Below, piece by piece: positions 20,149 to 27,650 of a DNA stretch of 33,806 bases. The position numbers and the translations under genes are program-made. A model generated the notes under the pieces. The model was not told the origin of the DNA. It made no database searches and worked only from the letters and a program-made list of their open reading frames with translations. Position 1 is the stretch's first letter. Each line of letters begins with the position of its first letter. This stretch comes from Butyrivibrio sp. INlla14 (GTDB lineage: Bacteria > Bacillota > Clostridia > Lachnospirales > Lachnospiraceae), in NCBI RefSeq assembly GCF_900102515.1, contig NZ_FMVS01000035.1:1-33806 (forward strand), in the 5' to 3' direction.

Positions 20149-21651
20149 ATGATTAATTTTTCAGACTTGACCTTTATTTTCAGGTTTTTACCTGTGTTTA
20201 TAGTGGCGTTTTATTTAACACCCTGCAAATACAGAAAGGTGACTCTCCTTTTGGGAAGTCTTTTGTTCTATGCAGTTGGTGATCTTAAAATGTTCCCGGT
20301 ACTGTTGGGAGCAGTTATCATAAACTTCTTATTTAGCAGAGCTTTAAAGGGCGGCGGTAGTAAGTTCCTCCTTGGCTTTGCTATTTGTCTTGATGTCCTT
20401 ATGCTGGTTGAGTTTAAGCTCCTTGGTCAGTTTGTGGATAGCACTCTTATTCCTATTGGAGTCAGCTTTTTCACCTTCAAGATGATATCGTTCCAGATTG
20501 ACAATTATAGAGGCAAGGTTTCGGCAGATGCAGGCTTTGTGGATGTAGCTGCCTATTTTACTATGTTCCCTCAGATTGTATCCGGACCCATCATGAGATA
20601 TGAGGACTATGCCAAGAATCCATTTCTTGTGAGAAACTCAGCTGATGCAGAAGAAAACTTTGCTCAGGAACAAACTCAGGATCAGCAGTCAGAAACTTCA
20701 GTAGATAATGAGGGAAAAGAAAAAGATGAAATCCTTGACCTTGATACCAAGGAAGGAATGGATAAGCTTGAAAATAAGCATGAGATCTTTTCCAAAATAT
20801 TTAGTCACATTGAGGATGGCCTTAGATTCTTTGTACTAGGCCTGGGGCTTAAGGTGCTTCTTGCAGATCACCTTGCAATGCTGTGGAATGATATTGGAAC
20901 TATAGGATATGAGAGCATTTCAACACCACTGGCATGGCTTGGAGCAGTTTGTTACTCAATGCAGCTTTACTTTGATTTCTGGGGATATTCTCTTATGGCT
21001 GCCGGAATTGGCGTGATGCTGGGATTTCCTTTTATAACAAACTTTGATCAGCCCTACTCATCTAAAAATGTATCTGAGTTTTACAGAAGATGGCACGCAA
21101 CGCTTGGCTCCTGGTTTAGAGATTACATATATTTCCCAATGGGAGGCAGCAGAAAAGGAAGCTTTAGAACAGTCCTTAATCTTCTGACAGTTTGGCTCAT
21201 AACCGGCTTTTGGCATGGAGTTACTTTAAACTTTATTATCTGGGGACTTTCAATTTTCGTAATCATCCTCTGCGAGCGCTTTATTCTTTCAAAGTGTCCA
21301 AAGTTTATAAACGCTATCTTTGGCAGAATCAACGTTTTAGTGCTGATCCCACTTACCTGGGTAGTGTTTGCTATATCAAACGGTAATATGCTCCTTGACT
21401 ACTTTAAGAGACTTTTCCCATTCTGGGGAGAAGGCGTTTCTGTCAATCAGGGGGATTTTATAAAAAATATTGAGATTTACGGAATTATCCTTGGCTTTGG
21501 CCTGGTTCTCCTGATTCCGCAGGTTTATAGATTCTTTGAAAAACATAGGAAAAATCCGGTATTTACTATCGGATTACTGGTACTGTTCTGGGCATGTATA
21601 TATAGCTTGTCCAATGCGGCTGGCAATCCCTTTATGTATTTCAAATTCTGA
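20149..21651 (+). CDS. MBOAT-family O-acyltransferase (AlgI/DltB-like)
   Basis: This 500-residue polytopic membrane protein moves acyl groups, usually acetyl, across the membrane for surface polysaccharide modification. Family blocks are PIGVSFFTFKMISFQIDNYR (102-121), FPQIVSGPIMRYEDY (140-154), QLYFDFWGYSLMAAGIGVML, FYRRWHATLGSWFRDYIYFP then MGGSRKG, and the catalytic His356 in LITGFWHG. Residues about 163-213 are a highly acidic, Gln/Glu/Asp-rich insertion not usual for the family. The start lacks a clear ribosome site. The next gene encodes an SGNH protein, the expected partner that completes transfer outside the membrane. The polymer modified cannot be told from the sequence. Confidence 0.9.
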   Translation: MINFSDLTFIFRFLPVFIVAFYLTPCKYRKVTLLLGSLLFYAVGDLKMFPVLLGAVIINFLFSRALKGGGSKFLLGFAICLDVLMLVEFKLLGQFVDSTLIPIGVSFFTFKMISFQIDNYRGKVSADAGFVDVAAYFTMFPQIVSGPIMRYEDYAKNPFLVRNSADAEENFAQEQTQDQQSETSVDNEGKEKDEILDLDTKEGMDKLENKHEIFSKIFSHIEDGLRFFVLGLGLKVLLADHLAMLWNDIGTIGYESISTPLAWLGAVCYSMQLYFDFWGYSLMAAGIGVMLGFPFITNFDQPYSSKNVSEFYRRWHATLGSWFRDYIYFPMGGSRKGSFRTVLNLLTVWLITGFWHGVTLNFIIWGLSIFVIILCERFILSKCPKFINAIFGRINVLVLIPLTWVVFAISNGNMLLDYFKRLFPFWGEGVSVNQGDFIKNIEIYGIILGFGLVLLIPQVYRFFEKHRKNPVFTIGLLVLFWACIYSLSNAAGNPFMYFKF

Positions 21652-21713
21652 TTTTTGTCAGAAAAAAGAATTTACAAATGTTTTGTGTAAAGTTGATATG
21701 AAAGTGTGAATAG

Positions 21714-22751
21714 ATGAAGTTACTGAAAACTTGCCCAATCCTTATAGGAATTGTGGTAGTGACAATAGCATTAACGGCTGCCTCCTACGCTTTAGAGGAC
21801 ACCACTTATGCTGAGTATAAAGATGAGGTGGATCCAGCAAACCTTCCTCATTTTGTGCTGGTATTCAAGGGGCTTACTGATGGGATATACCCATGGAGCA
21901 ATCTGGGAGATCAATACCTTGCAGATGCAGGAAATATGGACGGTGCTGATAACCAGAATCCAGATGGAGCTTCCGCTTTAGGAAGTGGCGATGGTGCTGA
22001 TGCAACGCAAATTGTTGATGGTGAATCTGCTACAGCTGGCGATAAGACTGCGATGATTGATATATCTGGAAACAGCATCTCAGGGAACAGTATTTCCGGA
22101 AACAGCATCTCAGGAAACTCAGTTTCCGGTAATGATGCTGACAGGACTTATGAGTTCCAGCCTGTAGATGAAGACTATTTTACGGATGCTCTTTTCATAG
22201 GAGATTCCAGAACTGTTGGTCTTTCTGAATACTGCGAACCTCTGGATTCAAGAGCAACCTTCTATGCCAAGGTTTCTCTTACAATCTACGGCGTTATGGA
22301 TAAAGATTTCATAAAAGATGGAGAATCCAAGACGTCTATTGCCAAGGCTCTTTCAGAGAGACAGTTCGGCAAGATCTACATTATGCTGGGGCTTAACGAG
22401 ATTGGTACAGGAACACCCGAGTCCTTTGCAGAGGAATATGGAAAAGTTATCGCAAGGATACGCGAGCTTCAGCCGGATGCCATAATCTATATTCAGGGCA
22501 TCATGCATGTTACAGCCAATAAGAGCGACCATGACAAGTACTTTACAAATGACAATATAAATAAGCGAAATGAAGCACTTTCTCTTTTGGCGGACAATAA
22601 GACTGTGTTCTACATGGACATGAACGAAGCCGTTGACGATGAGAATGGTAACTTGTTAAAAGAGCTGTCTTTTGATGACGTTCATTTAAAGGCATCATCC
22701 TACGAGAGATGGTATCAGTTCCTCCTTGGACATGGAATTGTCAGGGACTGA
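21714..22751 (+). CDS. SGNH-family exported protein with ISGNS-repeat linker, MBOAT partner
   Basis: This 345-residue protein has an N-terminal signal anchor (about 7-26). A low-complexity acidic linker follows, with four ISGNS units plus VSGND (117-141), then an SGNH hydrolase-like domain from about 155. Catalytic-type residues are Ser165 in FIGDSRTVG, Asn228 in MLGLNEIG, and Asp322/His324 in FDDVHLK. It directly follows the MBOAT gene. By analogy with AlgI/AlgX and PatA/PatB pairs, it likely transfers or removes acyl groups on an exterior polymer. The linker presumably carries the domain away from the membrane. Transferase versus esterase activity cannot be decided here. Confidence 0.85.
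   Translation: MKLLKTCPILIGIVVVTIALTAASYALEDTTYAEYKDEVDPANLPHFVLVFKGLTDGIYPWSNLGDQYLADAGNMDGADNQNPDGASALGSGDGADATQIVDGESATAGDKTAMIDISGNSISGNSISGNSISGNSVSGNDADRTYEFQPVDEDYFTDALFIGDSRTVGLSEYCEPLDSRATFYAKVSLTIYGVMDKDFIKDGESKTSIAKALSERQFGKIYIMLGLNEIGTGTPESFAEEYGKVIARIRELQPDAIIYIQGIMHVTANKSDHDKYFTNDNINKRNEALSLLADNKTVFYMDMNEAVDDENGNLLKELSFDDVHLKASSYERWYQFLLGHGIVRD
22062..22136 (+). repeat. In-gene tandem 15-bp repeat encoding ISGNS units
   Basis: Five consecutive 15-bp units encode ISGNS, ISGNS, ISGNS, ISGNS and VSGND. Codons differ between units (for example ATATCT, ATCTCA, ATTTCC), so the repeat is kept at protein level and is not a fresh slippage product. Confidence 0.9.
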
Positions 22752-22824
22752 TTCCGGATAAAATGTGTAAATTTGCAGGATAAATAGTTACTGCAAAAGG
22801 TTACAAAGAATCAATGATTTCAAA

Positions 22825-22830
22825 TATAAT
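22825..22830 (+). promoter_or_regulatory. -10 box before the 79-aa gene
   Basis: A perfect TATAAT lies 27 bases before the GTG start at 22858, with a weak TTACAA (22801-22806) 18 bp upstream. Confidence 0.5.
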
Positions 22831-22857
22831 TAGTGTTAGAATTGAAGGTGATTTTAA

Positions 22858-23097
22858 GTGGCAAGAGAGATGACTTTTAAGATGGAAAGACCAGGACTTC
22901 TCAAGGAAGGAGACAAGGTTACAGTTACAGAGGGTGTTCTTCCCAGTAACTACTACTATACCATTGACCCATCCCTTGCTATGTCAGGAAATTACCCTTT
23001 CAGGGAGAGAATGCTCGAGAGAGAGGGAGTAGTTACAAAGGTAGAGGAAAATGCTCGTGGATTCTACGTTACTGCGGTATTTGGGCAGGACACTTGA
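22858..23097 (+). CDS. Small protein, 79 residues, function unknown
   Basis: It starts with GTG at 22858, eight bases after GAAGGTG (22844-22850). The sequence begins MAREMTFKMERPGLLKEGDK and contains YYYTIDPSLAMSGNYPF and EGVVTKVEENARGFYVTAVF. This looks like a compact all-beta fold (short strands, glycines at turns), without signal or membrane segment. I have the impression of a conserved Lachnospiraceae family but cannot name it. Its own promoter is visible, and ridA follows after about 83 bases, so the two may be co-transcribed. No function is proposed. Confidence 0.75.
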   Translation: MAREMTFKMERPGLLKEGDKVTVTEGVLPSNYYYTIDPSLAMSGNYPFRERMLEREGVVTKVEENARGFYVTAVFGQDT

Positions 23098-23180
23098 TGA
23101 GTACTGAGAGAATATAGCGTGGTAATAAGGGTTTAGGAGAATCCAAGGGGAAATAATTACATCATCAGGAGGGAAACACA

Positions 23181-23558
23181 ATGGAGTACATTTCAACAAA
23201 ATCAGCACCAGCAGCAATCGGACCTTATTCACAAGCTATCAAGGCAGGAGATTTTCTTTATGCTTCAGGACAGATTCCAATCAACCCTGAAAGTGGAGAA
23301 ATTGAAGATATAACAATTGCAGATCAGGCAGACAGAGTCTGCAGAAATATTGGCGAAATCTTAAGAGCAGCAGGCACAGACTACGAGCATGTTGTAAAGA
23401 CAACCTGCTTCCTTGCTGAGATGGCTGACTTCGGAGCCTTCAATGCAATTTATGAAAAGTATTTTGTAGGCAAGCCAGCAAGAAGCTGCGTAGCAGTTAA
23501 ACAGCTTCCAAGAGACGTGCTCTGTGAGGTTGAGGTCGTTGCTTATTTAGGAAACTAA
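23181..23558 (+). CDS. ridA: RidA family reactive imine/enamine deaminase
   Basis: This 125-residue protein matches the RidA/YjgF family throughout: SAPAAIGPYSQAIKAGDFLY (8-27), ASGQIPINPESGEI (28-41), QADRVCRNIGEILRAAG, VVKTTCFLAEMADFGAFNAI then YEKYF, and PARSCVAVKQLPRDVLCEVE followed by VVAYLGN. Arg101 is the conserved residue that holds the substrate carboxylate and Glu116 the active-site Glu. The trimeric enzyme hydrolyses 2-aminoacrylate and similar imines released by PLP enzymes. The start follows AGGAGG. The TPR lipoprotein gene starts 13 bases after its stop, so they share an operon; no functional link is evident. Confidence 0.97.
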   Translation: MEYISTKSAPAAIGPYSQAIKAGDFLYASGQIPINPESGEIEDITIADQADRVCRNIGEILRAAGTDYEHVVKTTCFLAEMADFGAFNAIYEKYFVGKPARSCVAVKQLPRDVLCEVEVVAYLGN

Positions 23559-23571
23559 AAGGTAACAGGGT

Positions 23572-24621
23572 ATGAAGAAAAAAGTTGTTGTGGCTATTAT
23601 GACTGCCTCTTTGATGATGGCGGGCTGCGGGAGCCTTGCCGGCAGACATAATATCGATTCGGGTTTTGCGTATATAGAAAATCATGATTATAATAGCGCT
23701 CTCGAGAGCTTTGAAGCTGCAGAGGCCAAGGAAGAGGACCAATGCCTGATCCACAGAGGACGAGGCATTATTTACCTTGAAACCGGGGATTATGAAAAGG
23801 CAGCTGAGGAACTTTTGGCATCTCTTGCCGCAGATGAGGGAATTGTTGATGACATGGACTTTGACACCAACTTTTACCTTGCTGAGGCCTATTACCGTCT
23901 TGGAGAGTACAACAAGGCTAAAGAAGTCTACGACGCAATTCTGGGCCTTCGAAAAGGGGACAGTAATGCCTATTATCTAAGAGGCGTGTGCGAACTTGCT
24001 TCTGGCAATCATGACGCTGCCTATTCAGATTTTTCCAAGGCTATTTCACTAAACTCCAAGGACTATTCTAAGATCATATTGATCTACAAATCCCTTGCTG
24101 AGTATGGCTATGATGAGGAAGCAAGGAACATACTGCAGACAGCCCTTGATAATGGCAGCTCCTTTATGTCCAATTATGAGAAGGGGCAGATGTCCTACTA
24201 TCTTGGCAATAATGCAGATGCTCAAAACTTCCTGGAGGCAGCCAGAAACGAGCGCGACCAGGAAAAAGAGCCAGTAGTTCTTTTGCTGGGACAGACTGGG
24301 GAAAAACAGGGCGATTACAACTACGCCATGAGCGTTTATAAGACATACCTTGCGGAGAATCCGGCTAGTGCAGTTGTTTATAATCAGCTTGGAATGTGTC
24401 AGATAAAGCAGGGGGACTACAATGGAGCGATTTCTTCATTTGAGTCAGGTATCGCAGTTGACGATAAGGGCATGAACCAGGCTCTTAGACTCAATGAGAT
24501 AACTGCTTATGAGTATCTTGGCGAGTTCGCAATGGCCAAGTCTCTCATGGAGACTTACCTTGCTGATTATCCGGATGACGACAAGGCACTAAGAGAGAAC
24601 GTTTTTCTTTCAACAAGATAA
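23572..24621 (+). CDS. TPR-repeat lipoprotein
   Basis: This 349-residue protein has a lipoprotein signal: KKKVVVAIMTASLMMAGC with lipid-accepting Cys19. The rest is TPR repeats in tandem (YIENHDYNSALESFEAAEAK; GIIYLETGDYEKAAEELLAS; AEAYYRLGEYNKAKEVYDAI; LRGVCELASGNHDAAYSDFS; YNQLGMCQIKQGDYNGAISS). It would sit on the outer face of the membrane and bind proteins or peptides. It is the second TPR membrane protein within 5 kb (the other is at 18686). It lies 13 bases after ridA and 34 bases before the discoidin-like gene. Function beyond scaffolding is unknown. Confidence 0.92.
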   Translation: MKKKVVVAIMTASLMMAGCGSLAGRHNIDSGFAYIENHDYNSALESFEAAEAKEEDQCLIHRGRGIIYLETGDYEKAAEELLASLAADEGIVDDMDFDTNFYLAEAYYRLGEYNKAKEVYDAILGLRKGDSNAYYLRGVCELASGNHDAAYSDFSKAISLNSKDYSKIILIYKSLAEYGYDEEARNILQTALDNGSSFMSNYEKGQMSYYLGNNADAQNFLEAARNERDQEKEPVVLLLGQTGEKQGDYNYAMSVYKTYLAENPASAVVYNQLGMCQIKQGDYNGAISSFESGIAVDDKGMNQALRLNEITAYEYLGEFAMAKSLMETYLADYPDDDKALRENVFLSTR

Positions 24622-24655
24622 AAGAGCTAAATTCTTAGCATATATTGGAGAGGGT

Positions 24656-25447
24656 ATGAAAATAGAAGTATATAATGAGTGGGACCACGTCAACAAGGCA
24701 GAGGCTTCTGCCAGTGACAACCTGGTCCTTACTTGGGATGGAGAATACAGAAAAGGGGATATCATAGAGTTTTCCGGCATGACTGCGGGAAACTACTACG
24801 TAGTCAAGGTGGATGCTGCCATTGACCCATCCCTGGTACTTATAGAGCAGGAATCAGTTACCTTTCCTGTTCCTTTTTATGAGAAAAAGACAAGCTACAA
24901 TCCCCTGGCTTTTTTTGGAAACAGACACTACATCTCTATCAGAAAAGCCAAGGACTACGAGGTTTACAGCTATAGAAACCTTGCATTAAATCCCTTTGAC
25001 CAGCATGAGGTCTCAGGAGTATATCCTCACGCCAGTGCCAATGTGGAGACAAGAGGCGAAGCGGTCTTTGCAGCGAGAAACGCAATTGACGGCTGTATAG
25101 CTACTTCTTCCCATGGCGAGTGGCCCTATGAATCCTGGGGCATAAACAGACAGGATGATGCTGAGTTTACCCTGGACTTTGGTACGGAAGTTGATTTTGA
25201 CAGGATCGAACTCTATACAAGAGCAGATTTTCCTCATGATAACTACTGGACAGAAGCTATGTTTACCTTCTCTGACGGAACAAGTCAGAAAGTAACAATG
25301 GACAAGAAATCCGCGGAGCCTCATGTCTTCGAAATCAAAAAAGAAGGCATCAGATGGCTCAAACTCGGAAATCTCATTAAAGCAGATGATCCAAGTCCAT
25401 TTCCTGCATTAACTCAAATTGAAGTGTATGGAACGGTTCGTAATTGA
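24656..25447 (+). CDS. Protein with C-terminal discoidin (F5/8 type C)-like carbohydrate-binding domain
   Basis: This 263-residue protein has no signal peptide. Residues 1-105 look like a beta-sandwich (MKIEVYNEWDHVNKAEASAS; GDIIEFSGMTAGNYYVVKVD). From about 110 it resembles a discoidin/CBM32-like domain: NLALNPFD, HASANVETRGEAVFAARNAI, DGCIATSSHGEWPYESWGIN, then FTLDFGTEVDFDRIELYTRA and a final LTQIEVYG. The order A-S-A-N-V, N-A-I-D-G, W-G-I-N and D-F-G is characteristic. It precedes a heparinase II/III-like lyase gene and probably belongs to the same glycan-handling set. Without an export signal it may act on imported oligosaccharides; a catalytic role is not excluded. Confidence 0.75.
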   Translation: MKIEVYNEWDHVNKAEASASDNLVLTWDGEYRKGDIIEFSGMTAGNYYVVKVDAAIDPSLVLIEQESVTFPVPFYEKKTSYNPLAFFGNRHYISIRKAKDYEVYSYRNLALNPFDQHEVSGVYPHASANVETRGEAVFAARNAIDGCIATSSHGEWPYESWGINRQDDAEFTLDFGTEVDFDRIELYTRADFPHDNYWTEAMFTFSDGTSQKVTMDKKSAEPHVFEIKKEGIRWLKLGNLIKADDPSPFPALTQIEVYGTVRN

Positions 25448-25464
25448 AATGTAATATTTTAGTT

Positions 25465-25503
25465 GCTGGCCAGTATTTATGCCCGCTCATAGAACTGGCT
25501 AGC
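25465..25503 (+). other. Intergenic hairpin before the lyase gene
   Basis: GCTGGCCAGT (25465-25474) pairs with ACTGGCTAGC (25494-25503), one G-U pair. There is no T-run, so it is an RNA-processing, regulatory or operator structure and not a clear terminator. Confidence 0.5.
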
Positions 25504-25540
25504 AGCGGAAATACGTAAAGGTATGAATAGAGGAGATTAT

Positions 25541-27640
25541 ATGGCAGGGCAGCGCAGTCATTTGACGAGAGATTATTTGAAGGAAATCTTTGGGGCAGGG
25601 AATTATGACAGATACCCTGATATCTCTGACAGGAAGGCCTGGGATGGCCTTTCTGAGGATCTAAAAAATAAACTGATAAAGGCTGGGGAAGAGGCTGGGG
25701 AGGAGCCTTGGACGCAGCTTTTGATTTCTGACTTTCTGGAATTTAGTAAATCTGGCAACAGGGTCCGTTTCGAGGATCAGTATTTTCCAAGGAGAAGAAA
25801 ACTAAATAAGCTTGTAATGGCAGAGTGCGTCGAGAACAAGGGACGATTCATTGATGATATTCTGGACGGACTATACCTGATTTTGGAAGAGACCACCTGG
25901 TGCCTGCCTCCTCACACTAGCTATGAAAGAGATGGCAGACAGGAGACCCTTCCAGATGTATCAAGACAGATCATAGATCTTTTTCAGGCTGAGAGCGGAG
26001 CAGAGATAGCCTTTACGGAATATCTGCTGCGTCCAGCCTTTGAGAAGGTGAGCCCTCATATCAGCATATATGTTAACGATAGGCTTGATGAGAGAATCTT
26101 TAAGCCTTATCTTGGACAGTTTTTCTGGTGGATGGGAGACGGCGAGCAGACTATGTGCAACTGGACGCCTTGGATTGTCCAGAACATCCTTATCTGCGCT
26201 CTTACAAGGACAGAAGGTTACTTTGAAAAGAGAAACCTCAAGACAGAGGATGGAAATGCAGCCAGCCTTAGGACTTTTCTTGAAAAAGCTGCTGTTTCTG
26301 TGGATTATTTCCTTGATGAGTATGGCACAGATGGAGGCTGCAACGAGGGAGCACAGTATTATTCACATGCAGGACTATGCCTTTTTGGGTGTCTGGAGCT
26401 TATTGATGGGGCAACCACCGTCAGAGACGCATTGAAATATGCAGAAGTTGACAGAGACGGACAGGTTCTTGTCCATGCCAATACACATAGCTTCTCAGAG
26501 ATTTTTTCCGAGGAGAAAATCCGCAACATAGCAAACTTCATTGTGAAGATGTATGTTGGAAAGGGCTATTATGTAAACTTTGCTGATTGCAGTCCCCTTG
26601 CAGGAAGAAGGTCGGCAAGAGAGTTCCTATTTGGAAAAAGATGTGGTGACGAAGTCCTTGCAAGCTTTGCTGCCGCTGACTTTAGAGATAGCTCAGATGA
26701 TGAGAAGCTACTTAGCAGCGAGATAAATCTCTTTTACCATGTTATGCAGGCCTTTGCCTATGACGAAATGATGGATTATCCAGTAAGTTCAGGACTTCCG
26801 GAGGATTCCTGGTTTGATAGCATGGGGCTTATGGTTGCAAGAGATAAGATTTATACTCTGGCTGCCAAGGCTGGAAATAATGGAGACAGTCACAATCATA
26901 ATGACGTTGGCTCTTTTACCATCTACAAAAACGGAAGGCCCTTCTTAATAGACCTGGGTGTTGGAACTTATACTAAAAAGACCTTCTCAGATAGCCGCTA
27001 CGAGCTCTGGACCATGCAGTCTCAGTTCCACAATCTGCCAACATTCCTGGACTTTGCGGCTACGAGTGCCCAAAATGGAGGCACAAGTAGCGCAGATAGT
27101 ATTGCAGATACGCTTGGCATGGATTCTGCTGCAGACGTACGCAACCCGCAGATCATCATGCAAAGAGATGGCGCAAAGTTTGCTGCATCAGATGTTTCCT
27201 GTATTTTGTGCACCAATAATACTGCAGAAGATAAAAAAGCCGTCAGTTCCCTTAAAATGGACATTTCAGGGGCCTATGGAACATCCAACTTTATTTACAC
27301 AAGGGAAGTATCCCTTGTAAAGGGAGAAGGCGTAACCGTAAAAGATACCTATAATGGCGGATTACCCTTTGCTCTTAGCCTTATGACCTATGAGAAACCG
27401 AAGATTATGCCATCTTCAATAGAAACTTCCGAAGCAAAAGAAAGGATCACCAACATTTCTGTGGGTGATCTTGGAAATATCACTGTTAAAGGCCCTGTAA
27501 CTAAGGCACTTATAAAGGAATATGAGATAGCTGATGAAAGGCTTTCTCTAGCATGGCATCACAATGTGTATAGGACATTACTAGTCTGTGATAGTGAAGG
27601 TGGCAGTGCAGAGTGCGATCTTGATATAAAGTTTGAATAA
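25541..27640 (+). CDS. Heparinase II/III-family polysaccharide lyase-like protein, cytoplasmic
   Basis: I choose ATG 25541, seven bases after AGAGGAGA; an in-frame ATG at 25523 has no properly spaced site. The 699-residue protein has an N-terminal helical toroid region (about 1-380, including NWTPWIVQN at 207 and YGTDGGCNEGAQYYSHAG at 262-279, with Asn268 and Tyr273/274). The C-terminal beta part contains the family block GDSHNHNDVGSFTIYKNGRP then FLIDLGVGTYT (His451, His453, Asp455). Enzymes of this fold cleave uronic-acid polysaccharides by beta-elimination using Tyr and His. No signal peptide is present, so short imported chains are the likely substrate. A GH88 gene lies 2.8 kb downstream. 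Exact substrate is unknown. Confidence 0.87.
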   Translation: MAGQRSHLTRDYLKEIFGAGNYDRYPDISDRKAWDGLSEDLKNKLIKAGEEAGEEPWTQLLISDFLEFSKSGNRVRFEDQYFPRRRKLNKLVMAECVENKGRFIDDILDGLYLILEETTWCLPPHTSYERDGRQETLPDVSRQIIDLFQAESGAEIAFTEYLLRPAFEKVSPHISIYVNDRLDERIFKPYLGQFFWWMGDGEQTMCNWTPWIVQNILICALTRTEGYFEKRNLKTEDGNAASLRTFLEKAAVSVDYFLDEYGTDGGCNEGAQYYSHAGLCLFGCLELIDGATTVRDALKYAEVDRDGQVLVHANTHSFSEIFSEEKIRNIANFIVKMYVGKGYYVNFADCSPLAGRRSAREFLFGKRCGDEVLASFAAADFRDSSDDEKLLSSEINLFYHVMQAFAYDEMMDYPVSSGLPEDSWFDSMGLMVARDKIYTLAAKAGNNGDSHNHNDVGSFTIYKNGRPFLIDLGVGTYTKKTFSDSRYELWTMQSQFHNLPTFLDFAATSAQNGGTSSADSIADTLGMDSAADVRNPQIIMQRDGAKFAASDVSCILCTNNTAEDKKAVSSLKMDISGAYGTSNFIYTREVSLVKGEGVTVKDTYNGGLPFALSLMTYEKPKIMPSSIETSEAKERITNISVGDLGNITVKGPVTKALIKEYEIADERLSLAWHHNVYRTLLVCDSEGGSAECDLDIKFE

Positions 27641-27650
27641 AACAGATGTA

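Noticed and set aside
22062..22136. CRISPR-like or microsatellite repeat
   Set aside because: Units are contiguous, in frame, with varied codons and no spacers; it is a protein repeat.
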